From: Polytrichum commune
Lineage: Eukaryota > Streptophyta > Polytrichopsida > Polytrichales > Polytrichaceae
Direction: 5' to 3'
Assembly (NCBI GenBank): GCA_950295325.1
Contig: OX485808.1
Location: 41,253,180 to 41,317,179, forward strand
DNA length: 64,000 nucleotides
In this document: piece by piece, positions 15,755 to 29,207 of the stretch
How positions within the stretch are numbered: the first letter of the stretch is position 1
Layout: every line of letters begins with the position of its first letter
Program-made: the position numbers and the translations under genes
Notes under the pieces: generated by a model
What the model was told of the DNA's origin: nothing
Seen by the model: only the letters and a program-made list of their open reading frames with translations
Databases searched by the model: none

Positions 15755-16010
15755 TCAAAATTGAGCCCATAGCCATTTCTCTCATTATGTCTGGAGCTTA
15801 TATACATATATTATTTATTATAAAAGTGAGAATCGTTCTTCTTATAAAATGATCATATAAGTCTTCCAAAATATTGACTATTGAGCATGGAATGGTTAGA
15901 GAATTTTGAGGACATACTCCAATCTCTTTTTGACACATGCCTTATTGGCGTTTGTCTTAGACCTAAATCTAATCATTAACCACTCTAATATAGGTGTCGG
16001 AATACAATAA
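15755..16010 (-). mobile_element. MITE-like family A, second minus-strand copy
   Basis: This is a second copy in the same orientation, immediately next to the previous one. It carries the 'gacacctatattagagtgg', 'gagattggagtatgtcctcaaaa' and 'tataagctccagacataatgag' type motifs when read on the minus strand. It probably arose by adjacent insertion or local duplication. Confidence 0.55.
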
Positions 16011-16526
16011 GTGATTGAATTAGGCTTGCATACTCTTCCTTAATCTTTGAAATTGGCTAAATGTGTTTCCACCCCTATCTTGCACCCTTATTTTCACCAT
16101 TCATGTAGCTATTTACTCCCTCGAAGTTGTTTCGAAGGAACCTAAACATGTCATTAGCATATTGCACAATTTGTAGGATTACAATTTATACATATTTTTA
16201 AATTTTTTTTATAGAATATGAAATAATAAATAACTCATAAAAATTCCATAAAATTAAAATTCACATAAAATTAAAAAATATTGCAGCATAGTTAAACAAG
16301 GATCGTGGTAGGTTTGAATACAACCATAGTATTCAAATCTTAGACCTATGGAACCTGCAAATGCTATAAGAATAAATTTAAAAAAATAAAATGGTCATAT
16401 CCGTTAAAAAGTGCAATTAAAGGAGACTTCAAGAATTTCACTACATCAATTCAGGGTAGAAGCAATTGAAATCACCTTGAAGGAGGAATTTAAGTTTGGC
16501 CAACAAAAAGGTCCGAAGAACGCATG

Positions 16527-16548
16527 TTTAGGGTTTAGGGGTTTAGGG
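16527..16548 (+). repeat. Interstitial telomere-like repeat
   Basis: Three TTTAGGG units occur, one with an extra G. This is the common plant telomere repeat. Shorter matches lie at 26863-26877, 31359-31372 and 34535-34544. They are too short to be telomeric. Confidence 0.7.
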
Positions 16549-16549
16549 T

Positions 16550-16695
16550 CTCCTTGATTGTGTTGTCGATTGAACTTAGAATAGTTAACAAAATTTGAGC
16601 ATAAATTTCAATCTCTTTCAAACATGTTTCATTTTGGTGTTAATCCTAACCACACACTACAATGTAAAGGTGTTTAATTACAATAAATAACCGCT
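16550..16695 (-). mobile_element. MITE-like family A fragment
   Basis: The minus strand carries the family's 'agattgaaatttatgctcaaattttgttaac' motif in divergent form, followed by sequence like the tail of the first third of the element. The rest is missing. Confidence 0.45.
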
Positions 16696-16704
16696 TATGT
16701 GAGG

Positions 16705-17205
16705 GCGAATTGACAGATGTGGCCAAGGGCCTTGTTCAAAATTGATTTAGGATTTCTCGTGGTCATGGTCAATGGTTTGAGGTCCATGACCAAGAGAAAT
16801 TAATGTTAATGCTTAAAAGCCTTGGCACGAGACATAGTGTAAAGCATATTTAGATTGGGATGTAGTGTTGTTAATGACAACCCAAAAAAGACTAAATATA
16901 AAGACACAATAAATTAAAATGCATGTAAATAATAACGTATTCCCCCTTTTGGCATGGTCACCTTTATCTTAGGCTGAGACAACCTATTTGGGTTGTCTCA
17001 ATGCACAATCCAGGTGACCATCAAACATGATGCATTCCTAGACATGTAGGATATATTTTGACTTTACAATCCATTTAGTTTTAACATGGCCATTTTTAGT
17101 TTTCATGACCTTGTGTAAAACAAAGTCAGAGTGCCATTCAATTTCAACTAGTAAAATTTAAAAAGATATGGTCATGGTCAACGGTCACTAGTGTAAACAT
17201 GCCCT
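16705..17205 (+). repeat. Dispersed repeat R1, copy 2, with internal hairpin
   Basis: It matches 4540-5055 in motif order. Inside it, ATGGTCACCT (16954-16963) pairs with AGGTGACCAT (17012-17021), and TGAGACAACC (16975-16984) pairs perfectly with GGTTGTCTCA (16991-17000) across a 6-nt loop. Copy 1 lacks the perfect inner stem. Confidence 0.5.
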
Positions 17206-19848
17206 TAGACTTCGAGCCCAAAGCTCAAGCTATACCTAGTCACATGCAAGTAACAGTGTGGACTTTATGGGTGCTAAATGTTTGGTAGAATATGGATGAA
17301 AGTTAAAAGCTCGGGCCAATGATTCGTGGCAACCACTTCAATTGAAGATGAAAACATTGAAAATCCGTTCTATCTATCTATCTCTATTACGAAATTTGAC
17401 CCCATGATTGACATCATGGACACTAAATGGGATGAGTTAGCCTAACCTTATAAGATGTAGGTATTTTGATCGGACACTATAACATGGTCCAACAAATCCT
17501 AAGCCCTAACATGCTTGCATAAGAAAGTGTGTGAAACTTTCTAGCCTTGGTGTTTTTTGTGAGTAAAGAACTTTGAGGCTAAGATGCTTTAGAAATTTTT
17601 GGTATGAGGTTAGTTTTGGATACAACCTTTTTAGAGGAGACGTACCATAATTAAATCAAGTCCATCTGGTTAGTCATAACTTTATTAAGCACGTTGAATT
17701 TGTACTAGTTGGGGCATTGTATGGCTATATTCTTGAGACACACATGGACAAACGCACACTACTTAATAATGTGATGCTACTAAGTCCTTAGTAAGGAAAT
17801 GATTTACTCAATTTTATATTACTTTGCCTTTCTTTTTGAGAAAAGACTTATAGATCTAGAGATGGGCATATTGTGTTGGATTGTGTAGGCGTTAAACCAT
17901 TATAGACACTCATCTAAATCTTGACTGTCTATTCATATTATGTGACATTATACATGAAATTTGAGTGGGATTGTGGTTTTGCAATCACAGTTATTTTTTG
18001 ACCTTGACAGTTCTGACTTGAAAGCCATAATTTAAGTCTGTTTGGAACTTTGGGGATGAACATTGAAACAAACATGATCTTAATTGGAATGCCTTAGACG
18101 TTTAAGAGCTAAGCATATAGTAATCCAGTTCCGATTCCTTCTATTAGGATGTAGAGTTAGGTCTAATGCCTCTTAAGATAAAAACTAGACTCAATTACCT
18201 TTAAGTGTTAAAACACCATATTAAAAAAAAACCAACCTTCAGTTTATCCACAACTTTATATGGGCATAGGTGTAGTTTATCTGCTATTGGTGTAAAGTAA
18301 CACAATCTAGCACCACCGAACCTATGACCACACATACGAATAGGACCTTCTAAGATCCCTCTGTTCATTAAAATCTCTCACAAATGAGAGATTGGCGGAT
18401 GTCCTAGATTTTTGTTGGCGGATGAAATTGTTGGGGGACAACTAGAGTTCTTGTAAGTGAAATAGGGCACCTTTACATTGACAATAGTGCTAGCATACAT
18501 TTCGATAGTTCACGTGGGATCTCTCCATGGGACCAAATAATGTACATGAGGTGTACGTGAGCCTAAAAGAGAGGTGTTGGTCTGTAAGGAACTTGCGTTG
18601 TAGCTTGTGATACTAGGATGGATGTGTCGAGCTAGCCTTAACATGGAATGATTTGGAATTTAAGATGGCATTTTGTATGGACAACCCTATTGTAGATCTT
18701 AAAGTTCTCCCAAAGAGTTTCACCCGACTTTTCAAACTAAACTTTGACACTAGATGAACCGATGAGTTCTTAATAGAAAAAGTTTCTCTTGTTTGGTCCC
18801 TCTTTGAGAGACTTTGCATGCAACTCTATTATCACTTTAGCACTTTCAAAATTCAAGTGAGATATGTTGGCTAAGCATTTACTACATCTATCAACCGAAA
18901 TGTGGTGTCTCCGTCAATAAGGTGAAGAATGATATATGAACACGTCAATTAACACCTTGAGAGCCTCCATTTGTAAAAGTAACAATTTCTTTTTCTTTTC
19001 CTTTTCTTTACATGGGGATCGGTAACACAAAGTGTGATGTCATAGTGGCACATCCTTCTCACACGAGGGCGGAGAATCTCTAGCATTGGAATCCACTAAA
19101 GAGATTAGAAGACTCTATCCAAAGGCCTCCATCCATCTCAAAGTGATGCTCTTTTTCTTACTTTTCTTCTCAACCCGTGCAATAATATCCACCGTGCCAT
19201 ATGTTGAGCGCATGCCCAACATGCCACAAGGTGAATGAACGATGAGATGAAACCTCAAACTATTAAAGCCTCTACGAAAACGACTTCCTTAAACTCCTAG
19301 TAGGTAGATCGACGATGCCATGGTGAATCATTTGTTCTAGTTCTAGGACCACCATCCTTGATATTTTGTACTTTTTTACTTTGCGCTTTTACTTTTCCCC
19401 TTTCTCGTAATTTGAACACGTAATTGTGGTGGTAAAAGAGCTTTGCCATGTGACAACCTATTGTAGTTCTAGCAAACCCCTTCCCTTTTCTCTTTCCTTT
19501 AGGGTTTCCGAGGGTTGGTGCTTGCTTTTGAGTGCCCCCCCCCCTTTCACTCGACCTAACCCTACATACTTTGTACTCGAATACGAGGTCACCCATTGGC
19601 CGAACCCCCACATGCACTAGTGTGACATGGCACACTAGGAATATTCAACACATTGTTCTTTCTCGGGATGCCGACAAAAAAGACCACTTATCACCGAGTC
19701 TCGAAAAGACCCCGCATCCCATTGGTTCTTTCATTTCTTTAAGGATTTTTTTTTTTGGTTAGTGCTCTTTGCGTTAGCTTAACTTACGCGGGCACAAATA
19801 TCCAATCGCAAGTGCCACGCCCCCTTTGATACCTTTCGTACGTTAACC
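17206..19848. other. Intergenic, no gene seen
   Basis: Frames are short and unsupported. A C run (19535-19544) lies near the end. The frames at 19297-19635 (minus) and 19426-19762 (plus) overlap and carry no recognised domain. Confidence 0.5.
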
Positions 19849-22330
19849 AAATATCTTGGTGCCCAACATTGATCACTAGTTGAATGCCACGATAGTACTT
19901 AGACACTACCGTGACTACTACTTAGAAAGACATGGTGCAAGTTGGCAAAGCTTTCAATTATGAGATCTCACACATAAGGCCGGGGCCCGAGTTCAATGAC
20001 GTCACTCTAATACTAGGGTTTTTTTTTCCCCTTCTTTTGAGAAATCTAGGAAGGCGAGACATGTATCATGATCATGGTGGTGGTGGTGGTGTGAACGCGG
20101 CTCCGCAATAAGTGTTCGTGTGGGGAATATTGCAAAAGGGTCAAGTTAGATTCCCTTCCCATGCCCAAGTGTTTGAGTGTTAAATATCTTTGGATCTTAA
20201 ACATGGTAGGCCATTGTACTTATGAATGAACTCACAAAAGCTGCACAAAGTGGGGATCTAGTAGGCACCGATTCCGAGTTTTGACACCATGTATTGTGTA
20301 GAAAGGAAAGGGGCCACCCAATTACGGGGGAAGGAGGTAGGGTCCGAGGTCTTAACAACATCGAGATTTTCCTTAACAACGGAGAGGAATAGGAAAAGTT
20401 CCACAATTGATTCCCTTTTGAGGTGGTGTGTTTGTGTGTGCTAAATATCTTGGGATGCTACTAATCACTCAAAAGCCATGGTGGTGTTGTTCATGAAAGC
20501 TATGGCTAGGGCCATTGTGGCATAACGTAGGGTGCGATTGTACGTTGTTTTTATTTGGGGGTTTAAGATTCCCTTCCTTCATTTCCGAGCCATTGTTTAT
20601 TGTAAGCTCCACATTAGGTACCTTGTTAAGGACGGAGTAGCAAAATGGCTCCCCAATGAGATCTTTAGAGCCCAAGTTTAGCATCCTCTTCTCGAACCCA
20701 AACAAGTTGATAGTGAGGACCACACAAAAAGATATCTATTTCCATCCTCTAAAAGGCCGAAACACGATCGAACGGTTGAAATAGAGAGCTCCGTCTCATT
20801 GAAGAGGATTGCATGAGTGTATAGAGAAATCGTTTCCTTGGATTGTGATTGCTGGTTCAATATCTTGGGATACTACTAATCACCAAAAAGCCCTAGGAAG
20901 TATTGTTGACAAAAGATATGTGGCTTCTAGTGGACATAAAATCTAGGTTGGCGTATTTTCACTATACATCAAAATGTGCATTGCTTTTTTCCTTCCCAAC
21001 ATCTTATAAAAGTTCACATATCGGATCTGCATACGTAGTGTCAATTATGCATTTCTTACACTTAACTTTGATCCAAATCAAATTAGGAACTCCTTCATAT
21101 TGTTTGTTTGTAAGAGTTCTCGAATGAGTAAAGTTGGAGGGGAGCCCCGATGGGAGCTCGGTCTAGTACAAGACGATCAATAGAATGATGTTGAGGTTCA
21201 AATATCTCTTGCTAACCAGGAAAAAAAATCATCTCTAAGAAACATATCTCCCCAAAATTAAAAAATGATTATTTCTCATCATCTTAAGAAACGTAAGACA
21301 AAAATAGATTTTGAATAGGTTTGTGTCTGAACTCATTTGATTTTTGAACTAAGCAATGTTAGGACGGTCTCTCTCAACAAACGCTTACGAACATGGGGGT
21401 TAACCCCAACACTTATATCTTAGGGTTTGAACCACTTGATGGTGGTAAGGTGGGGTCGTATGCTCTCAACACAAAGGATATCTAATTCTCACTTGTGAGT
21501 GGCCAAGAGACAACCATACCGTTGAAATGAGAAAGTTTGGAGGGGGGGGGGGGGGTGGCAAGGAATAAGAAAGAAAGTTCCTCATTTGATTCCCTTGAAA
21601 GTGTAGTGTGTGTAAGTCAAATATCTTGGGATATCAACCACTACGAAAGCCACACTACTATCACTACTAATGTACGTGGTCCTATGATGGACACTTGACC
21701 TCAACGATGGCCGTGATCTAGGAACGTGCTACATCATACAAGTCAAATGTGCATGTCGCATCTAGGATTTGGCCGATTCGTTCATTATGAGTTCGGGTTT
21801 GGAGGTGTCGAGCTCGGTTGATGCATGTTAGAGCACTCGAATGGGGGTAAAGTGAGGGGCCGCGTGGCTTCTAACATGGAGTTCTCCGTTTCCAACAATA
21901 GTATCTAGGAGGGCGAGACTCAATCATCCCGAAATGGAAGCCCCTCCCTCTTCGAGTCGAGGGTGTTGGGACTAGGTAAAGTCCAAGTTCGATATTCTTT
22001 GAATGGTAGTGTTGTGTTTGTGTGTGTGAAATATCTCATATTGTGATATTAATTGCGCCGGAAAGCAATGGTACTAATTACTCACGACTAGCGAAAGCTG
22101 CAAAAGTGGGGGACCGGTAGGTCCCAACTTCGGTCCAATTGGTGCTAAGTAGGAAAATTTCCACTTCGCCTCCTCTAAAAGGAGGGCAACAAAACCGTGT
22201 TGAAATGATGTTCCGGAGAAACTTTGTGTTATGGGAAGGGAATGTTTCCCATCAAGGTGAATAAAAGGTAAGAAGCTCGAGTTTTATTTTATTTTTCTGA
22301 CATTGTTTAGTGACGAAAAAGTTAATCAAT
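19849..22330 (+). repeat. Seven-unit degenerate tandem array
   Basis: The anchor word AAATATCTTGGGAT or a close variant recurs at about 19849, 20182, 20443, 20858, 21199, 21619 and 22029, at spacings of 260 to 420 bp. Several anchors are preceded by 'gattccctt' and a GTGTGTGT-rich stretch, and followed by 'ctactaatcac..aaaagcc'. Units have diverged greatly, and one contains a 14-G run (21542-21555). No protein is encoded consistently across units. Confidence 0.65.
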
Positions 22331-22590
22331 TGTGATGGGGACTTTGGCGGTTCAAAAACCCCGATAATGTATAGTTGCTTGTTGAAAAGTTCACAGTACA
22401 CAACTTGCGTGTTCTCCGTGAACAGAATATTCCGACATTAAAGAAGAATTATGCTCATGTGATACCTGATCCCACATAACGCATACAAAGAGTTGTGTTA
22501 TGTTATGCCTTCCATTGGGTATAAAATGCTCATTTTTTGTTTGCCAAACATGAGGTACGTGCTTCATTAGGTTTCTTGGAAAATCCTTAA

Positions 22591-23361
22591 ATTTTTTGGT
22601 GGCAAATTCTTTCTGAAGAGCTATACCTACGACCGTCCTCGAGCGTTGCTAATTATTTCAAAAATATTTTCTGGCCCCTCAACTACCCAAACCCAAATTG
22701 CACACTATGCCGCAACAACGACAGAGACACGTGGCCTCACCTACTATCAACATGTGAACACCCGTATCTAAAGGGATTAAGAATTGCAAGACACAACAAA
22801 GCAACACCCCTCATTACCCAAACACTGCAAGCCAACAAAAATACCAGATTCTACACTTTGACAAACGCTAGCAACTTAAACAACCAACCCCCAGACCCAA
22901 CAGTCCCAAAATGGCTCCTCAAATGCACATGCCCCCAACAACCTTGTCAATGCCAAGCCAAATTAAGACCCGACATCCTTTGCATACTTGGTGCCCCCAA
23001 CCAAATACAAACACCTATCTCACCCTCCACAAACTACATGGTACAATTCATCGAATTCACATACTGCCATGATAGATTCCTAGAACAAGCCAGAACACAC
23101 AAACACACCAAATATGACCCACTAATCCACAATATACAAAATAACGGATGGAAAACCAACCCCCTCATCACAATCACTGCTGGAGTAAGAGGGGCCATTC
23201 ATGAACACTCTATCGAACAACTCAACAAACTTAAACTCCCAAAGTCTAGCATTAAAACACTCATGAAAAATTTACACCAGAATGTCATTAAATACCTCAC
23301 CTACCTAGTCCTAAACAAAAGGAAACTTGATAACAAAGAAACCCCCGTCCTCCCTCCCTAA
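22591..23361 (+). pseudogene. 3' end of a non-LTR retrotransposon ORF (CCHC plus RPD endonuclease-like)
   Basis: One open frame of 256 codons runs from just after a stop at 22588 to a TAA at 23359. It contains a zinc motif C37-x2-C40-x9-H50-x4-C55, a second cysteine group (C112, C114, C119, C121), then RPD (126-128) and E155 in a FIEFTYCHD context. CCHC followed by RPD and a downstream acidic residue is the arrangement at the C-terminus of non-LTR elements that carry a restriction-like endonuclease (R2-type clades). No reverse transcriptase domain is visible upstream, so this is a 5'-truncated remnant that has kept its frame. The sequence is C-rich and G-poor on this strand, unlike its neighbours. 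A related broken copy lies at 38111-38850. The family call is inference. Confidence 0.6.
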
Positions 23362-26300
23362 AGGGAAGCTGACTAAAGTTACACCACCGGAGCCCACCTC
23401 CCCAAAGAGGCATAACGCCCCATACTGCATCATGAGTAACATGATCAATATCGGGTTAACGGGCTCGCATTCATGCCGGTACATGGTACGGGCATTATTT
23501 TTTCTTTTCTTTTCTTTTCGAAAATTGAAGTGCTGCATATTAAATTTTCTTTGAACCAAACATCGCTTTATAGTTTTTCTAGTTCTTTAGTAAGTACTAA
23601 ACATTACTCCCCTTATCCATTGAAACATGGGAGTGGTGAAACAAAGCAATGACAAGACAATGACATTGATATTGATTAAGAGACTAATGAAACAATCAAT
23701 GAAATTGGGTCAAGGTCCTCCCATCTCCTTTTCAAGGTATGTGTGGTTATTTGAACGACTCTTAACATTTGGACACATATTTTCACTCATTGACGATTCA
23801 AGTATGGATGTGTGAAAAACCTACTAATAGTACCACTCCAAGGGTTAGAATTGGAGCTCATTACCCCAAACGAAGGAAAAAAAATTCAACTAGTTGGGCA
23901 CTAGCATGGCACTCTTCATTTTGGAACTCTTCTCTATAAGCACCCTTTTGAGCCTCTTGAACTTGAAAGTATATAAATAGTTCATGAATACAAGTTCATA
24001 CCTTGGGGGGAGGGGGGTGCACTGTACTAAACACGTACGAGTACACATGAGTGCACAAAAGGGGTTTTAATTTGAACTTTGCCACATTATGCTTACATGT
24101 GCTACGCAAATTATAACTCATAGATATGTACATGTACAAATACAAATGTATTTGTGTCGTAGTGTCACAATGCTAAAGTTTGGTTGTGATTGTGGTGTGT
24201 TTTTTTACACACCTTAAGTTAAATATTTTTAGAAAGAAAATGATATTGACCAAAAAAATGACAACTTCAATGAAGATATGGTTTGTAGGACGGGTTTAAA
24301 GATGTGTATAAGGTTTGATTTTCTTTGAGTGGAGTATAGGGATCCAATTGACTCAATGGACTATCCATCAAACCTAGAGATTGGCTTAGGATGGTATCAA
24401 AAAGGAACCAACAAAGAGTGGACATACAATCTTACTGATCATTTGATGGTAGAGTTAGAAACAATAATAGCATTAGCTGCTATGACATATATTGTCGACT
24501 TAGATGCTTATGAGTTAAATATGAGGGATTAAAAAGTTTTAATGACTTTATTGATGAGGGTTGCATTGTACATATGATTGGGGTTGATTATTATTCAAAA
24601 ATATATTTGTATACCTTAATGACTATATATGAATGTAATTTTTTATGTATACATATTGTCACATGTATTTTTATCATTGAAATTGTACATGTATTTCTCA
24701 ATTTTACAATAAAAAAACTTGTATATAGGAGGATTTCAAAGTATGTTGCAAACGCATGTGATTCTTGATTTTAATGAAATGTGCACCCCCCGGGAGTTCA
24801 GAGGATTGAGTTGAATCATTAATGTATGTATACTCAAAACCATCACATGACTTAAACCAACGCTCACAAATCTTGTAAATAGGTATATATTAGAGTTATC
24901 TGTAAACTCCCTCAAAGAGAGACACAACCGTGAGTTTGATCCTTCCTTGAGGAAATATTTTTATTAAGTGTTTGTTAGCTCATTGTGTATTCAAGCCTAT
25001 TTTGAAAGTTGGGTGAAACTGTTGTGGACCTCCTCTTTCCACCTATAAAACTTTGAGGAAATTTTTGGATCTAAAATAGAGTATGTGCATGGGAGTCTGG
25101 GGATCCGTTATCCTAAATTTTGGATCAGCTTATGCAAGACTAGGTTGGCCCACTGCCCATCCTGGTAGGACAAGCTTGAAAAAAGGTTTTTAATAATCTA
25201 ACACACCTCTTTGTGTAATGTCAATTTGAGCATTAACAAAACTTGGATGTTAATTCTCATAAACTCAGGGTTTTGGGACTAAATCCATGGCTTCAGCTGC
25301 TTTACTCTACAAATAACTCTATTGATTTTAAGGATGTACACCACCAAAACATTTGATATAGGTGTTGCATTTAGGTCGCCTTCAAATAAAACTTCAAATC
25401 CTTACAAATTTTGTATAAGGTGTCAAATTAATGCATGGAAGTCCTCTTGAACTTGCAATTTTGTATATTAAAAAAGACAATTTCAATAATAGAAATGAGA
25501 CTTATCAAACTTTATTGTTGGTTGTTTATTTCTCACCTTATGGTGTAATTTACGGAATGCTAATGGTATGAACACTCACACAAGTTCGCCTACCAAACAG
25601 AAGTGGGCCACAACTAGAAATAACCGTCACAATGGTTTGGCTACTAGAGCTTTTATAATCATCTACTATATCTTCCCAAAATTGCCTAAACAATTAAAGT
25701 TAGTTCATCAGCTTAGTAAAGCAAATGAACACATGTTATGATAGATCTAAGTACACGGATGGAAGCTCGGTAAAGTTAGGAGTGTTCCCTTAAAACACTT
25801 AGCCATTAATGTGTCTGCAATTAAAGATTATAATGAAAATATGTTTGCTAGTATTGTCAAGCAACGGTCATTGCCTGAACAAAGATGTTTGCCTCAACCT
25901 TTAAGGACTACATGTTGGAGATAACCTATGATATAGAATTCGCAAAGTTAAAGATATTTTCGTTACTATATGAACCACAATGAAAACTTCACCTCAGAAT
26001 ATGGATTGTGATTTTCTTTTTTTTTGACCCCACACATTTTATCTTCAAGTCATTGGCATTTTTTTGGAATAATAATAATTAAATTAAATTAAATGAAGCC
26101 TTTTGTATTAAACCAAATCTTGGTCCTTTATCCCTTAATTGCCGAAGAAGTCCCCCACAAGGCTTTTGGATATTATTTCTACACCTAATGATGCGTTTCA
26201 AACCTATACTGCCAACTATAACTTTAATTCAAAGTAGAATTCTACCTATTTCACTCTCCTTTTTGGTGCAAAACATGTATTTGAAGTTACAGTTGGATCG

Positions 26301-26700
26301 AAAAATTCAAACACACATTAATACATTCAATGTAAATTTCGGTTTCTATATGTAGAAGATTTGATCACCTTTGTCAAACATGATTTGTTTTTCACATTCT
26401 TCTTGTCAAAGGTTGTGCTGGTTGTACAACACACCAAATATTGATACACATATACTACTAATACTAATACTATTATTCTAGAAAAAAAATTGGTCAAGAA
26501 ATGACTTTATAATATTGCACGCCTTTGCAATGCAGACCATCTCATTTGTCTAAATACACCGTAATTTCTTAAGAGCCAAGGGTTAATGACCACGGGTGTG
26601 ACGTGGAAGTTTAGAAGGGCAAACCTATAATTGAAACCCTAATAAGAAGATACCACGGAAAGAGGTAACTTCAAAGTTTTCAAGTTGAACATTCGACTTT
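23362..26700. other. AT-rich intergenic, no gene seen
   Basis: A 67-codon plus-strand frame at 24329-24532 reads like protein (ordered hydrophobic and charged residues) but matches nothing I know. It may be a fragment. The rest is AT-rich with T and A runs. Confidence 0.45.
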
Positions 26701-27600
26701 CTAACTTAAACTTAGTTGTATTAAATGGACGTACCCGATTGCCTAACTCTATGTTACCACCAACCACATCATCGATTCCCGCGTGCCAATTCAAAACCCT
26801 TGCCGGCCACAAAGTCGCTCTCCTACTACCAACACAAGCCTAAGCAACTCGCCCTCTCCCTAGGTTTAGGGTTTAGGCTTCCGATTCAAAACCCCGACCA
26901 AACACATTGGCCTCCTCCTCCTCCTCTCTTTGCGTTAAAAAGGCCCCAACCAAACTAGGCATGTACTAAGTAGTGGAGCCAAACAAACACCCTTTTAATT
27001 ATTTCCCCCCTAGCTTCCCCCTCTTTTCTTTTTGCGCGTGGGCAAACCAACTCGGGGCACGAGCCCGGGACCCGATCGATCGATCGAAAGGGCTCCCACA
27101 CCGACGGGCACGATCACGGTGGCCACGCGAAAAGGCTCCCAAGCACGTGGAAGGGATCGAATCCGAGCCGTTGGATCGGATCCCGGGAGGCGGCCACATC
27201 ACCCACAAAGTTGAGGTCGCCCGTGATTCCACCAATGGCGTGCCCCGGCTCCTTCCGGGCTACACACATAGGACGCGCTTTTTAGGGTTTGATTGGCCGG
27301 GGCTTGCTATAGAATGTAGCTTTTTAGGGCTAAGTTAGATTGGCCGGGCTTTGCTAGTGGATGGCCCCGGCTTTGCCAAAAGCTCGGAACGGGACTCGCC
27401 GGACAAGGGAACCGGGGTAAGCCTACTAAGCGGGCTATGGCTACTACTACTACTCCCAAATTGGGACCGGTAAAAAATGCTTGCCCAAAAAGTGGATGAG
27501 TTTTGGTGACCGATGACATGGAGAATGTAAAAAGGTGGGTGATGTTGTCATCTCGGTTGGTTATGAGCTTTTCGGTCGAGTGGTTCATTTGGGGCTAGGT
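26701..27600. other. GC-rich intergenic island with a short tandem duplication
   Basis: Base composition rises sharply at 27030-27440. GATC is repeated near 27075. A unit of about 45 bp, 'ttttagggttTGATTGGCCGGGgctt' type, is present twice between 27280 and 27365. Open frames of 60-121 codons overlap on both strands and share no domain. This is possibly a promoter or CpG-rich repeat; I see no gene next to it. Confidence 0.4.
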
Positions 27601-28706
27601 GGAAGTAAGAGCAATAGACTTCCATATGTTGGATGTCGAGGAAATTAGGCGTTGTGGACGGCGGGCGAACTTATTATCGTAGGTTGATAGTTGAGGTCCG
27701 ACACAACTGGGTCGAATAATTGTTCAAAGTGTCAAAAGTTGGTCCAACGGTTCAAAAGAATGAACTTGAAAATTCCAATGTTTTTTTTTAATGAAAATTT
27801 TAATGTTTTTTGTTTGTTTGTTTTCCTTAGCACAATAGAGCTCCAAAAATATGTTCATACCATATTTTCTCTTCAAACCTCCTCACTTCTTGAAAATGTT
27901 TGCTGAAATTCGTTCATATCTTTTGCACTAAATTTTCAAATCACGAAGTTTCTCTTTATTTCATGTACCAACTTTATGTAGATGGACATAATTCCAAATG
28001 AGTGCATCTTCTATGTGAAATGCAGGTCTGAAAATGTATTAAAGACATAGACCAAGTTCTTAGTACATACTCTTACAAGTCCGTTAACCCATATTCTTTG
28101 CAATGGCTAAAGACAACTTGGAATATAATACGAACTCCTCTTTGAAGTAACTTACCATGAATTGTTAACACTACATAAGCTTGTGTAGAGCGAGGATATA
28201 CCATGTTTCAGCAAAAATGTAAGGTGAATTAATGGGTTTCAACAAATTGTGTTTATTATATTCAAAGTAATTTGACCTTTATTTTTAGATTAGTATGTGT
28301 TGGAATGGCTATCAACCTATGGTAAGTTTTTGTTGGTGAGTGTCATTCTTTTTACTTGAGTAGGACAACATACACCAAACTTGAGTGCGACTCATGTTGA
28401 TTGATTGATATATTTCTTAAAGTTTTCACCTTTAGTTCTTACATGGCAACCACAAATCCTTGGCCATAGCTGACATGCTAATTTGTGGAGTCTTGGGATT
28501 TGTGATACTATTATTAGGGGATGTGGTAAAAAAAACCCGTATGAGTCTATCATGCTAATTCCAAGATCGTACCATCTTTAAGAAAAAAATTGCCAAACGT
28601 TTTCACCTTCAACGTATATGAGTGTCATGATATCATATCGAAACTTGCATCACAAACACATGCATAACTTACATCCACACAGTCTCGATTTCTACTCACT
28701 CCTTGC

Positions 28707-29066
28707 ATGTCCATTTTGAGAATCATAACACATGTTTTTCCAGATCCTTGGCTGTATTATTCTCTTGCTAAGGATAAGTGGCACGTGGAGCTTAGCAATG
28801 TTACGATCCATGGCAAAGAAGAGGAAAATTGTAAACAAAACATTGGTGTTTTTCAAATCACCCATGCATCCATTGGTGCATTTTCAAACTTCATTGAAAA
28901 CGGGACTGCCAATATCATCCGAGTGATGAGGTTCAAGTTCGATTTACAAGCAGATGGGCGGTATTTTCTCTCAAGTAAGCCGTACCCAAAAGTGGTGCCA
29001 AGATTCATGAACAGGATTTGCATCAAGAATGACATTTTTTTTCTTGAAATCTGTGAGCTCTGCTAA
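28707..29066 (+). other. Unassigned 119-codon open frame
   Basis: The frame has ordinary-looking protein composition (for example WHVELSNVTIHGKE near the start) and a splice-acceptor-like TTTTTCCAG at 28734-28742 inside it. It could be the last exon or a fragment of a gene. I do not recognise the product. No upstream exon was found. A second frame over the same DNA has a hydrophobic stretch, so a frameshifted relic is also possible. Confidence 0.25.
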
Positions 29067-29207
29067 CGTACTAGCATTATAATTGCTTAAAGTTGCAGTA
29101 GAGAATGATGTAGAGTGAAAGTGAAGAGATCTCAGGGGAGTAAGTCATGTTAATCATAAGTTGAGGACATTTTGAGAAGCAAGCAATCCATGCTTTGGAA
29201 TGAAAGG

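Noticed and set aside
24329..24532. 67-codon protein-like frame
   Set aside because: It is too short, with no known family and no neighbouring exon. Not called as a gene.
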